Origin: Fibrobacter sp. UBA4297 | Lineage (GTDB): Bacteria > Fibrobacterota > Fibrobacteria > Fibrobacterales > Fibrobacteraceae | Assembly: GCF_002394865.1 (NCBI RefSeq) | Contig: NZ_DGUZ01000004.1 | Span: 1 to 39,229 of the forward strand | DNA length: 39,229 nucleotides | Reading direction: 5' to 3' | Part shown: piece after piece, positions 32,141 through 39,229 of the stretch | How the letters are laid out: each line of letters begins with the position of its first letter | Position numbering within the stretch: position 1 is the stretch's first letter | The notes under the pieces: generated by a model | What the model saw: only the letters and a program-made list of their open reading frames with translations | Databases searched by the model: none | Told to the model about the DNA's origin: nothing | Translations under genes and position numbers: made by a program

Positions 32141-34900
32141 ATGAATTACTTGTATTATGGATTTGCTGTATTTTTTGTCTTGTCCCAGCTGACATCTTGC
32201 TCGGACTCCGATGGCGTTTCGTCAAACCGCTCTTCGTTTGATTTTGATGATTCGCTTCCGGGAATGGTTCGCATCTCTGCGACCTCTGCATCTGTGACAC
32301 TTGGAACAAATGACATTTCTGCGAAGGCAAATGAGCGTCCGCAGATGAATGTCGTTTTGGATTATGAATTTCAAATAGGCAAGCACGAGGTGACTTGTAG
32401 CGAGTTCAACGACTTGATGAAAGCCTCTACCGGCTTGAAAATTGATTGCGAAAACAAGACTTTCCCGGCAACAGACCTCACGTATTACGATGCCGTGCTC
32501 TTTGCCAATGAACGCAGCAAGGCTGAAAAATTTGATACCGCCTACACTTACAGCAAGGCATATTTTGATGAGAACAAGCATTGTACGAACTTGGAAGGCT
32601 TTGCGTTCCATGCGGGTTCTAAATCGTACCGATTGCCGACAGAATCGGAATGGATTCTTGTTGCTCAAAAGTATGGAAAGAATTCCGAAAGCTGGAATGC
32701 GGAAAATTCAGATTACAAACTCCATGCGGTTTGCAGCAAGGCCGATTCGAGCAAAAGCGTTTGTGACCTGTTCGGTAACGCTATGGAATGGGTGAATGAC
32801 TGGCTTGGCAATCTTCGCGATACGACGCTCTCGAATTTTGTGGGCGCTCCTGATGGCGGTTCTTTGGCCGAGCGCGTGGTCAAGGGCGGCAGCTATCGCA
32901 ATTCGCCGGAATCGATAAGTCTTTACAGCCGTGGCGATGTCTATACAGTGACGTCTTCGACTCGTGCGGGGTATGTTGGTTTCCGTCTTGTTTTTGGCGC
33001 AATTCCCGAGGCGACCTGGATGGGCTCGGATGGCAAGGCTGCTACAAGCCGAATTGTGCCTCTCGCCAATTCTGCAAAAATGCGTGCCCAGACGGGAACT
33101 TACAAAGTGAAACTTGCTTTCCGCAATGATGTAACAGGGAATATTGCGTATATTGACTATTCTACAGGACTTCTGTCGGTGACTGAAATTGCCGATACCA
33201 TTGACGCATTCCATCCCGAGATATCTCCTGACGGTAAACATGTGGCTTTCTGTACGCGTATCGAAGGTGTTTCAGGAAAATCCAGCCTATATGTTCGCAA
33301 CTTGAATGCCGAAGGCTCGAACCTCGTCAAGCTCGATGTCGAAAGCGCTGCGATTCCGCGCTGGCGCGTTGTCGGTTCTGATACGCTGATTGTGTATGTG
33401 ACCGACGCTGGCAATAACAAGGATGATGGTATTTTGAAGTCGGCTTCTACGTGGCAGGTGAAATTTGCAAACGGCAAGTTTGGTAGTCCCGAAAAACTTT
33501 TTGATGGTGCTTACCATGGTGGCATTAGTGAAGACAATACACTTGCTGTTTCTGGTTCAAGGCTCTTACGCGCTCGTATGGCAAAATCGGGCTCAACTGT
33601 AACTGGTAAAGCAGATGATGTTGTGTGGTACGGTAGCGAACAGGCTTGCAATGTCTCGCTTTCAAAGGATGGTAGCAAGCGTACGGTGTTTCTTGACTTT
33701 GGCGGAAAAACGGGACAAAAATTTGTTGGAAAAAATTATGGTACACACGAACGCTTGCTCGTGGCGGATTCTGTAGGTGAACTTGTTCAGACTGTGGGTG
33801 CCCCTGATGGCTTCGCATTTGACCATAGTGAATGGGCTACGGGGGGCAAAAATCTTGTGGTGGCGACGCTTACCAATGTCAATGGCGCTCACTCCAAAAT
33901 TGTTCTTGTGAATTTGTCTGATAGCTCGTTTGTTGACCTTGCTGATGGCGATGAACTGTGGCATCCGAACCTGTGGGTAAAAACGACTGCTGCATCTAGC
34001 GACAAAAACAGCTTGGATCCTGACAGCGCCTGCGTCTACATGACCGAAAATACGAACATTGTAACGCGACTGATGAAGGTCAAGATGGATTACTTCTGGA
34101 AGTATCGCGATACGACGGAACTCGTGATTATCGGTTCTTCGAGATCTTTTGCAGGTATGGACCCGGAATATATTAAATCCATGTTTGCTATCAATATGGC
34201 GTATTCTGCGCAGGATATGGAAAGCACGTCTTTCTTTGTCAAAAACTACATCTTGCCGTTGATGCCAAAACTTAAAGTTGTTGCCCTGACATTGGATTAT
34301 GACCGCTGGTATGTCAAGGATGAAAATTTCAAGGTTTGGTTTGCCGATATCCCGGGTTACGAATATGACAAGAATCATGGCTATTGGCAAGATGGTCTTA
34401 TTGGTGACATGAACGAAGCTTCGCAAGCCGCGTTAAACCCGACTGACGATGAGTATGAACAGTTTGGTTACCACCGAGGCCTGTATTACGATCCGGCACA
34501 GGGGTGGGGAGCCGATGTTCCTGAAGTGGCCAATGACTCCAATTGGTACATTGTTGACCCGTCTGGTGTTGAATATAATATGCAAAAGCTTGTTGAAATA
34601 TTGGAATTGGCACGCAATCACGATGTTTATGTTGTTGGTGTCGTCTACCCCCAGACTCCGAATTTGCTCAAGACAAATTCTTGGGGACGTTATGGTCCGA
34701 CGCGTGGTGTTGCAAAAATGATGGAAGATGCGGTGCTCGAACTCGCTGAAAAGTATCCTAATTTTGCCGTGCTCGATGAATATCACGATGGTCATCATAA
34801 CTATGCACCCGAAGATTTCGCCAATGAAGACCATTTGGGGCTTTTGGGGGCGCAAAAAATGGCGGCTCGCCTTGATTCTCTGCTCAAAACGTTAAAGTAA
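32141..34900 (+). CDS. Array gene 6: SUMF1-propeller-SGNH lipoprotein (TIGR02171-like)
   Basis: The 919-residue paralog has lipobox QLTSC (C20). The SUMF1-like domain (about 68-285) has KHEVTC (C86), YRLPTESEW, CDLFGNAMEWVNDW and KGGSYRNS. The propeller keeps FHPEISPDG, FCTRIEG and SEQACN. The SGNH part has GSSR at 665-668, WGRYGPTRG (the final Ser of the motif is Gly) and NEDHLGLLG (D897, H898); the conserved DENK-GDHDY string is changed to DEYHDGHHNY. The ribosome-binding site AGGT lies in the last codons of gene 5, with a 3-bp gap, so the two are coupled. The polytopic membrane protein gene follows after 18 bp, which links it to the array. Confidence 0.85.
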   Translation: MNYLYYGFAVFFVLSQLTSCSDSDGVSSNRSSFDFDDSLPGMVRISATSASVTLGTNDISAKANERPQMNVVLDYEFQIGKHEVTCSEFNDLMKASTGLKIDCENKTFPATDLTYYDAVLFANERSKAEKFDTAYTYSKAYFDENKHCTNLEGFAFHAGSKSYRLPTESEWILVAQKYGKNSESWNAENSDYKLHAVCSKADSSKSVCDLFGNAMEWVNDWLGNLRDTTLSNFVGAPDGGSLAERVVKGGSYRNSPESISLYSRGDVYTVTSSTRAGYVGFRLVFGAIPEATWMGSDGKAATSRIVPLANSAKMRAQTGTYKVKLAFRNDVTGNIAYIDYSTGLLSVTEIADTIDAFHPEISPDGKHVAFCTRIEGVSGKSSLYVRNLNAEGSNLVKLDVESAAIPRWRVVGSDTLIVYVTDAGNNKDDGILKSASTWQVKFANGKFGSPEKLFDGAYHGGISEDNTLAVSGSRLLRARMAKSGSTVTGKADDVVWYGSEQACNVSLSKDGSKRTVFLDFGGKTGQKFVGKNYGTHERLLVADSVGELVQTVGAPDGFAFDHSEWATGGKNLVVATLTNVNGAHSKIVLVNLSDSSFVDLADGDELWHPNLWVKTTAASSDKNSLDPDSACVYMTENTNIVTRLMKVKMDYFWKYRDTTELVIIGSSRSFAGMDPEYIKSMFAINMAYSAQDMESTSFFVKNYILPLMPKLKVVALTLDYDRWYVKDENFKVWFADIPGYEYDKNHGYWQDGLIGDMNEASQAALNPTDDEYEQFGYHRGLYYDPAQGWGADVPEVANDSNWYIVDPSGVEYNMQKLVEILELARNHDVYVVGVVYPQTPNLLKTNSWGRYGPTRGVAKMMEDAVLELAEKYPNFAVLDEYHDGHHNYAPEDFANEDHLGLLGAQKMAARLDSLLKTLK

Positions 34901-34918
34901 ATTTGCGGGTGATTGAAC

Positions 34919-36664
34919 ATGATTGCAATAGCGGTAGGCTTAGTGGTTGCACTCTTTGCGGTTTTCCCGTTGACGGATACGGATATCTGGTGGCATTTGG
35001 CTTGCGCGCGCGAATGGGTGACCACTTGGACGCCTGTGCGCGAACCTGTTGTAAATGTGCATGAGTTCTTTCAGCAAATTGTGGCTTTTGTCTATAACAT
35101 TGGTGGGGCTCCGCTATTGGTGGCGTTCAAGGCGCTCCTTTGGGGCGTCGTCTTTGCGCTGTTCTTGTTGCCTTTTAGTTTTTTCACAAATTCAAGTGAT
35201 GAAAAAACAGGCGATGAACAAGGTAAATATTCCCCGATAATCTTTGCTGGGATTGCGGTTATCCTCTTTACTTTTAGGTATCAGCTTGAGATTCGGCCCG
35301 TGCTTTTGAGCATGCTTTTTCTTGGTATTTATTGGAACGTTTTGCCGTGGCTTTTTTACGGTTGGCGCGAAGAACGTAAAAAAAATAGCCATGCCGAAAA
35401 CAAAAAATTCCATCACGTATTTCACTTGACTTTCCGTGAGGCTGTGGGTGCCCAAAAACTTCTTGGCGTGCTTGTGATTCTTTTTATCCAATGGTTTTGG
35501 TGCAAATGTCAGGGACTTTATATCCTGGGATTGATTCTCGCGTATGGCTTTTTTTCGTATGGACTTTGGTTCCGACGTTGGGTGAAATTTGGAAAGGTGC
35601 GGCGGTGGAACGGGGTTCGAATCCCGCTAAGAACAGTTGTCTGGCAGACTCTTTTTATGATTCTGCTCTTTATCATGCCGGTGTTTCATCAAGATGGCTT
35701 CAACTTGTTACCTTATCCGTTTGAGCTGTTTGACCGTTTGCTTGGCCTTTCGCCCTCGGCTATTGCGTTTTCAAGTGAAATTGCGGAGAACCGCTCGCCG
35801 ATTACGCTTTTGCTGAATGGTGAAAATGTTTTGCAGTCCGCCTTGATGCTTGTGCTTTGCGTGGTGGGAATTGTTCTTGCCCTTGTTCGTTGGTATTTGC
35901 AGCCTGCGCCAGATTCTTCGTGGCAGTTGTCTTGGCAGACAAACGAACGCATCGAAGCCATTTTTACTCGCAGGATGCTTCCGTCCTGGCTTTTCATTAC
36001 TGCAATTCTTGCTCTAGTTGCCGAACGTAATTTTGTGCTTTTTTTGCCTGTATTTGTGGCTATAATTGTACATTTTTCGATGCGCCCGTCGAATTCTCGT
36101 TTGAAATTGAAAAAATGCATTGCCGAAAAGTCTCGGAAGATTCACTCCAAGTTAAGGCTTGACCGAATGCCCCATGGGGTGCGTCGTTTGAACGCTTCTT
36201 TAAGCCCGCTATTGACTTCAGACATGGTGCTTGCCGCTGTTGCTTTGGCTTTTGTTCTCGGGTTTTGGGTAAAGTCTATTTCGTCTTACGATTCCATGAT
36301 TGCCTACCAGCGCGTGCCTGTGGGGGCTGCGCATTGGATGATGGAAAATCCGCACCCGGGAAGGTTGTTTAACGATGACCGTGCAGGCGGGTATTTGGCG
36401 TTTATGAACCCGCTCGATTCGATATACATTGATGGGCGCTTTATCTTGAAAACGGCAGATTTCTTTGAACGCTATCTTTCGTATGCAACTATGCCTCGAC
36501 TTTTCTTGACGGACGCCGATTCGCTGGAAATCGATCGCGTGGTGCTCCCGCTCCGCTATTATGCAAGGTGGGATAAACTGATTGAAACGCTTGATTCTAG
36601 CGAAAAATGGCACGTTGCGTACCGCGATTCCCTTTTTGTCGTGATGGACCGCACACAGTACTAA
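34919..36664 (+). CDS. Polytopic membrane protein, GT-C glycosyltransferase-like
   Basis: The 581-residue protein has about nine or ten hydrophobic segments across residues 1-455 and a C-terminal extracytoplasmic domain of about 125 residues. The first loop PLTDTDIWWHLACAREW recalls the acidic first loop of GT-C (lipid-linked sugar donor) glycosyltransferases and related proteins. The C-terminal part (HPGRLFNDDRAGGYLAFMNPLDSIYIDGRF...YLSYA) matches a pattern I know from many uncharacterised GT-C-like proteins. A charged cytoplasmic stretch lies near residues 380-425. The ATG at 34919 is preferred over a TTG at 34913. Only 18 bp separate it from array gene 6, so it probably belongs to that operon. 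The transferase function is inferred, not shown. Confidence 0.65.
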   Translation: MIAIAVGLVVALFAVFPLTDTDIWWHLACAREWVTTWTPVREPVVNVHEFFQQIVAFVYNIGGAPLLVAFKALLWGVVFALFLLPFSFFTNSSDEKTGDEQGKYSPIIFAGIAVILFTFRYQLEIRPVLLSMLFLGIYWNVLPWLFYGWREERKKNSHAENKKFHHVFHLTFREAVGAQKLLGVLVILFIQWFWCKCQGLYILGLILAYGFFSYGLWFRRWVKFGKVRRWNGVRIPLRTVVWQTLFMILLFIMPVFHQDGFNLLPYPFELFDRLLGLSPSAIAFSSEIAENRSPITLLLNGENVLQSALMLVLCVVGIVLALVRWYLQPAPDSSWQLSWQTNERIEAIFTRRMLPSWLFITAILALVAERNFVLFLPVFVAIIVHFSMRPSNSRLKLKKCIAEKSRKIHSKLRLDRMPHGVRRLNASLSPLLTSDMVLAAVALAFVLGFWVKSISSYDSMIAYQRVPVGAAHWMMENPHPGRLFNDDRAGGYLAFMNPLDSIYIDGRFILKTADFFERYLSYATMPRLFLTDADSLEIDRVVLPLRYYARWDKLIETLDSSEKWHVAYRDSLFVVMDRTQY

Positions 36665-36682
36665 ATCGTAAGACTAAAAAAA

Positions 36683-36711
36683 TTTACATTTGGTCGCTAA
36701 TAATTTATTTT
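36683..36711 (+). promoter_or_regulatory. Possible sigma-70-type promoter before the GH8 gene
   Basis: TTTACA (36683-36688), a 17-bp spacer and TATTTT (36706-36711) lie about 40 bp before the GH8 start codon. Both boxes match the consensus only in part. The 88-bp spacer shows no terminator for the upstream gene. Confidence 0.35.
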
Positions 36712-36752
36712 TAGATAGATTTAACGGCCCTGTGTGGGCATTGGAGTAGTGT

Positions 36753-38198
36753 ATGAATCGTTTGGCGAAATTGGGACTTGCCGGTCTCTTTGCTTTTGGT
36801 CTAGCCCAGGCTAAGGTGAACTTCCCGTTCCCGCAAATGTCCGATTACGGTGGAAATGCGACGCTTTTGAGCGACAAGGCTAAAGCCTCCGAAGAGTTGA
36901 AGTCCCAGTTTGCTTATTGGCTCAAGACCATGTACAACGAACAGGGCGATGTCGCTGGTGTGCGTTCTGATCCGGGTTCCGATACGTATTTCTCGGAAGG
37001 TGTCGGCTACGGCATGCTCCTGATGGTCTACTTTAGCGACAACACCACAAGCTATCAGCCGCAATTCGATAAGATTTGGAACTTCTACAAGAAGATGATG
37101 AACGAAAACGGCCTCATGATTTGGAAGGTCGGTAACCTTTCGCAGTCGTGGGATGCGGGTAACGGTGCTGCACTCGATGGCGATATCGATGCCGCTGCCG
37201 CCCTTGCAATGGCGTACTACCAGTTTGGCGACGAAAAGTACAAGGAAGACGCTAAAAAGCTCATCCAGTCCATGAAAAAGTCCGAATTTGAATCGAACGG
37301 TCTGCATTTGCCAGGCGACAAGTGGGGCGATGCTGCTTTCAACCGCAAGAATCCAGGCTATTTTGACCCTGCCTACATGCCGATTTTTGCCTTGATCGAT
37401 ACGGACAATGCGGATTTCTGGAACAAGACTGCTTACGATGCCAACATGAAACTTTACGAAGCTAGCTCTGCAGAAGTTACGACGGGCCTCATTGATGACT
37501 GGACCGACAAAAACGGCAAGAGCGAAGATGACTACTACAGCTATGATGCATCCCGCGCTCCGTGGCGTAATGCAAAGGCGGTCTGCTGGCATGGCGACAA
37601 GCGTGCACTTGCTCTCGACAAGAAAATGGCTGAATTTGTCTCTACTGTCAGTGCCGCCAACATGAAGGGCCCTGTTCGCAGAGCATCTGGCGAACTTGGC
37701 AACGATCACAATAGCACGTTCGTGACATCCCTCATGACAGCTCTTATCTCCGATGCGAAGTACCAGTCCAAGCTCGATGAATACTGGAAGGAAGCTGTCG
37801 CACTCGGTGATGAAAACTACTTCAACCAGTCGCTCAAGCTTTTGAATGGTCTCTTGGTTTCGGGCAATATGCCGAACCTCGCCGCTGCAACGTCTTCACA
37901 GCCGACCTCTTCGAGCTCTGTGAATCCGGAATCTAGCTCTAGCGATGCTACGATTGCTTTGGATCCCGTTGTCACGAATGCTCCGAAAATGGCGCTCTCG
38001 GGTAGAACTCTCCAGCTTAATGCCGATGGCTATGTTCGCGTGGACTTGATTTCTATGACGGGTGCTGTCTTGAAGTCCTTTGACAAGAACACTAAGGGCT
38101 CCGTTTCTGTTTCGTTGAACGGTGTTCCGAGCGGCCTCTATGTGGTTCGTGTCACGAATGCTGGCGTTACGAGCCTCAAGAAGATTAAGCTTGACTAA
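36753..38198 (+). CDS. Secreted glycoside hydrolase family 8 endoglucanase with sorting tail
   Basis: An inverting endo-glucanase or related enzyme acting on cellulose, mixed-linkage glucan or xylan outside the cell. A signal peptide covers residues 1-20 (cleavage after AQA). The GH8 alpha/alpha barrel spans about 25-370. YFSEGVGYGML contains the general acid E82, AALDGDIDAAAALAMA is the family signature around D142-D146, and YDASRAPWRNAK contains D265, equivalent to the base of CelA and BcsZ (YDAxR). A serine-rich linker (about 388-405) joins a 75-residue C-terminal module (LQLNADGYVRVDLISMTG...GVPSGLYVVRV) like type IX type A sorting tails. GGAG precedes the ATG. A strong terminator follows. 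Substrate preference among GH8 members cannot be told. Confidence 0.95.
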   Translation: MNRLAKLGLAGLFAFGLAQAKVNFPFPQMSDYGGNATLLSDKAKASEELKSQFAYWLKTMYNEQGDVAGVRSDPGSDTYFSEGVGYGMLLMVYFSDNTTSYQPQFDKIWNFYKKMMNENGLMIWKVGNLSQSWDAGNGAALDGDIDAAAALAMAYYQFGDEKYKEDAKKLIQSMKKSEFESNGLHLPGDKWGDAAFNRKNPGYFDPAYMPIFALIDTDNADFWNKTAYDANMKLYEASSAEVTTGLIDDWTDKNGKSEDDYYSYDASRAPWRNAKAVCWHGDKRALALDKKMAEFVSTVSAANMKGPVRRASGELGNDHNSTFVTSLMTALISDAKYQSKLDEYWKEAVALGDENYFNQSLKLLNGLLVSGNMPNLAAATSSQPTSSSSVNPESSSSDATIALDPVVTNAPKMALSGRTLQLNADGYVRVDLISMTGAVLKSFDKNTKGSVSVSLNGVPSGLYVVRVTNAGVTSLKKIKLD

Positions 38199-38246
38199 TT
38201 GAGTCTGACGGGTAAGTTTTTTTATCCGTTGATTATAAGTAGGTGT

Positions 38247-38277
38247 TCCGAGAACTTGATGTTCTCGGATTTTTTTA
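38247..38277 (+). terminator. Rho-independent terminator after the GH8 gene
   Basis: TCCGAGAAC (38247-38255) and GTTCTCGGA (38261-38269) form a perfect 9-bp stem with loop TTGAT, followed at once by TTTTTTTA. A weaker hairpin (ACGGGTAA/TTATCCGT) lies just upstream at 38208-38229. Confidence 0.92.
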
Positions 38278-38449
38278 TCGTTTGAGTGTAATAATTTGGT
38301 CTTTTAATATTTGTTAATATGTAATTACTTGTTTGTAAATGTTTGTTTGCTTTTTTACGTGTAGATGATGGCAAGCAAATGAATTTTAATTCTGTCAAGT
38401 TGTAAAAATAAAATTACATCCGGAACGAAAGTGGCGAAATTTTGAAAAT

Positions 38450-38478
38450 TTGGCCATTTTGTACAATTAATATATAAT
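38450..38478 (+). promoter_or_regulatory. Predicted promoter of the Cys/Trp-rich secreted protein
   Basis: TTGGCC (38450-38455), a 17-bp spacer and a perfect TATAAT (38473-38478) give a leader of about 75 bases. The whole gene-free stretch 38199-38559 holds the terminator above, an AT-rich segment (38280-38445) in which I see nothing else, and this promoter. Confidence 0.55.
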
Positions 38479-38559
38479 TATTGTATGCTTTTTAATGTTA
38501 TGTATAAATGATTTACTAAATTTATTTGACCTTAAAAATAAACTAAAAAAGGTGAATAA

Positions 38560-39229
38560 ATGAAAACAACCAAAATAACAACCCTCGTCTTGGGCGTGGC
38601 CTCTGCAATGGCTTTTGCTCAGGATGGCTCCGCTTGCATTCCGTTTGTTAACGGTGTCGGTGATTATGACAAGCATTGTTATAATTCCGGCCTCCTTGAA
38701 ATGGAAAAAGGCAAGTGCTATGTCCTTAACCCAGATCGTTACGCTGAAGTCAAGAATCAGCTGTGGATTAATAACATTGCTACTCAGGTTTGGTGGTGGA
38801 ATGAAACTCCCTGCATCGCAGAAGTTTCTAGCTCCAGCGTTGAACCGGAATCATCCAGCTCTAGCGAAGAACCTGCCTCTAGTTCCAGTGAAGAACCTGT
38901 TTCCAGTTCTAGCGAGATCGTCGAGCCGGAATCTAGCTCCAGCGAAGAATCCTCCAGCTCTGTTGAAGAATCCAGCTCCAGCGAAATTATCGTCGCTTCT
39001 AAGTGCGAAGAATTCGTTCGTGGTTCTGGTGACTACACGACGGACAAGTGCTACAACGCTGGTCTTGCCGACATGGAAGAAGGCAAGTGCTACAAGTTGA
39101 AGGACGACCGTGCTAATGACGTTAAGGGTCAGCAGTGGATTAATGACCGCGCCAACGACAGTTGGTGGTGGGAAGAAACTTCTTGCGGTGAAGTGGTTGA
39201 ATCCAGCTCCAGCGAAGAACCGGAATCCT
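38560..39229 (+). CDS. Secreted modular protein with Cys/Trp-rich modules and Ser linkers (3' end beyond window)
   Basis: The gene starts at the ATG at 38560 (AAAAAAGGTGAAT upstream) and is open through the last base; 223 codons are visible. Residues 1-20 are a signal peptide ending AFAQ. Two modules of about 60 residues follow (about 26-84 and 146-205). Each runs from Cys through G-GDY, CYN-GL, MEKGKCY or MEEGKCY, QLWIN or QQWIN, to a WWW triplet and a final Cys; each has four cysteines at matching positions. The linker between them (about 85-145) is Ser/Glu/Pro-rich, and a second linker begins before the edge. I do not recognise the module. Aromatic triplets and serine linkers fit a carbohydrate-binding or adhesion protein, as does the GH8 neighbour, but this is inference. 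Confidence 0.85.
   Translation, partial: MKTTKITTLVLGVASAMAFAQDGSACIPFVNGVGDYDKHCYNSGLLEMEKGKCYVLNPDRYAEVKNQLWINNIATQVWWWNETPCIAEVSSSSVEPESSSSSEEPASSSSEEPVSSSSEIVEPESSSSEESSSSVEESSSSEIIVASKCEEFVRGSGDYTTDKCYNAGLADMEEGKCYKLKDDRANDVKGQQWINDRANDSWWWEETSCGEVVESSSSEEPES

Noticed and set aside
17987..34900. Reading the array proteins as sulfatase-activating enzymes
   Set aside because: The FGE catalytic cysteine pair is missing in all six and no sulfatase is in the window.
35607..35636. GGTTCGAATCCC with flanking pairing, like a tRNA T-arm
   Set aside because: No D-arm, anticodon arm or acceptor pairing could be found around it, and it lies in frame within a well-supported membrane protein gene.
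38615..39100. Open frame overlapping the last gene in another frame
   Set aside because: The frame starting at 38560 has a signal peptide, repeated Cys/Trp modules and a ribosome-binding site; the other gives low-complexity Leu/Ala/Lys sequence.

Overview
The window looks like chromosomal DNA of a Fibrobacter species (F. succinogenes type, a fibre-degrading gut bacterium). Three things in the sequence suggest this. There is a run of six ~920-970-residue lipoproteins with the architecture of the Fibrobacter paralogous family that I recall as TIGR02171. There are secreted polysaccharide-degrading enzymes (a PL1 pectate lyase and a GH8 glucanase) with C-terminal sorting-type tails. There are poly-serine linkers between extracellular modules. 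The assignment rests on recall; no database search was possible.

Region 1 (about 1-8.2 kb) is housekeeping: galE; a divergent MscS-type channel; an aromatic amino acid cluster (chorismate mutase, prephenate dehydrogenase-ACT, and an EPSP-synthase-fold protein that lacks the usual active-site motifs); NAD kinase; then on the minus strand hisC overlapping an RsuA/RluB-type pseudouridine synthase. Region 2 (8.2-15 kb) is mixed: a small membrane protein, the pectate lyase, an arginase-fold hydrolase, a guanine deaminase, a radical SAM/SPASM protein overlapping a dihydrouridine synthase, an XTP/dITP pyrophosphatase and a TM2 protein.

Region 3 (15.1-36.7 kb) is the most unusual part. An AlgX/AlgJ-like SGNH lipoprotein and a membrane-anchored SirB1-type transglutaminase-like protein are followed by six tandem lipoprotein paralogs, then by a polytopic GT-C-like membrane protein. 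Each paralog has a lipobox, a formylglycine-generating-enzyme (SUMF1) fold without the catalytic cysteines, a TolB/PD40-like beta-propeller, and an SGNH-hydrolase-like C-terminal domain with GSSR and DHL motifs. Genes 1-4 and genes 5-6 plus the membrane protein look like two transcription units, headed by an almost identical 17-bp motif (16/17). I infer a cell-envelope or surface-glycan function; no function is shown by the sequence. Region 4 (36.7 kb to the end) is fibre degradation: the GH8 enzyme, a clear terminator, and a secreted protein with Cys/Trp-rich modules cut off by the window end.

Over all of this lies a second layer: short repeats with a 7-bp period (ATAACTA, GAACTTA and GACGAAA types) sit against stop or start codons and inside at least one and probably two genes. 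There are also palindromic dispersed elements, a 45-bp tandem duplication in frame inside the dus gene, and a palindromic in-frame insert in the pseudouridine synthase gene. No rRNA, tRNA, transposase, phage gene or CRISPR array was seen.
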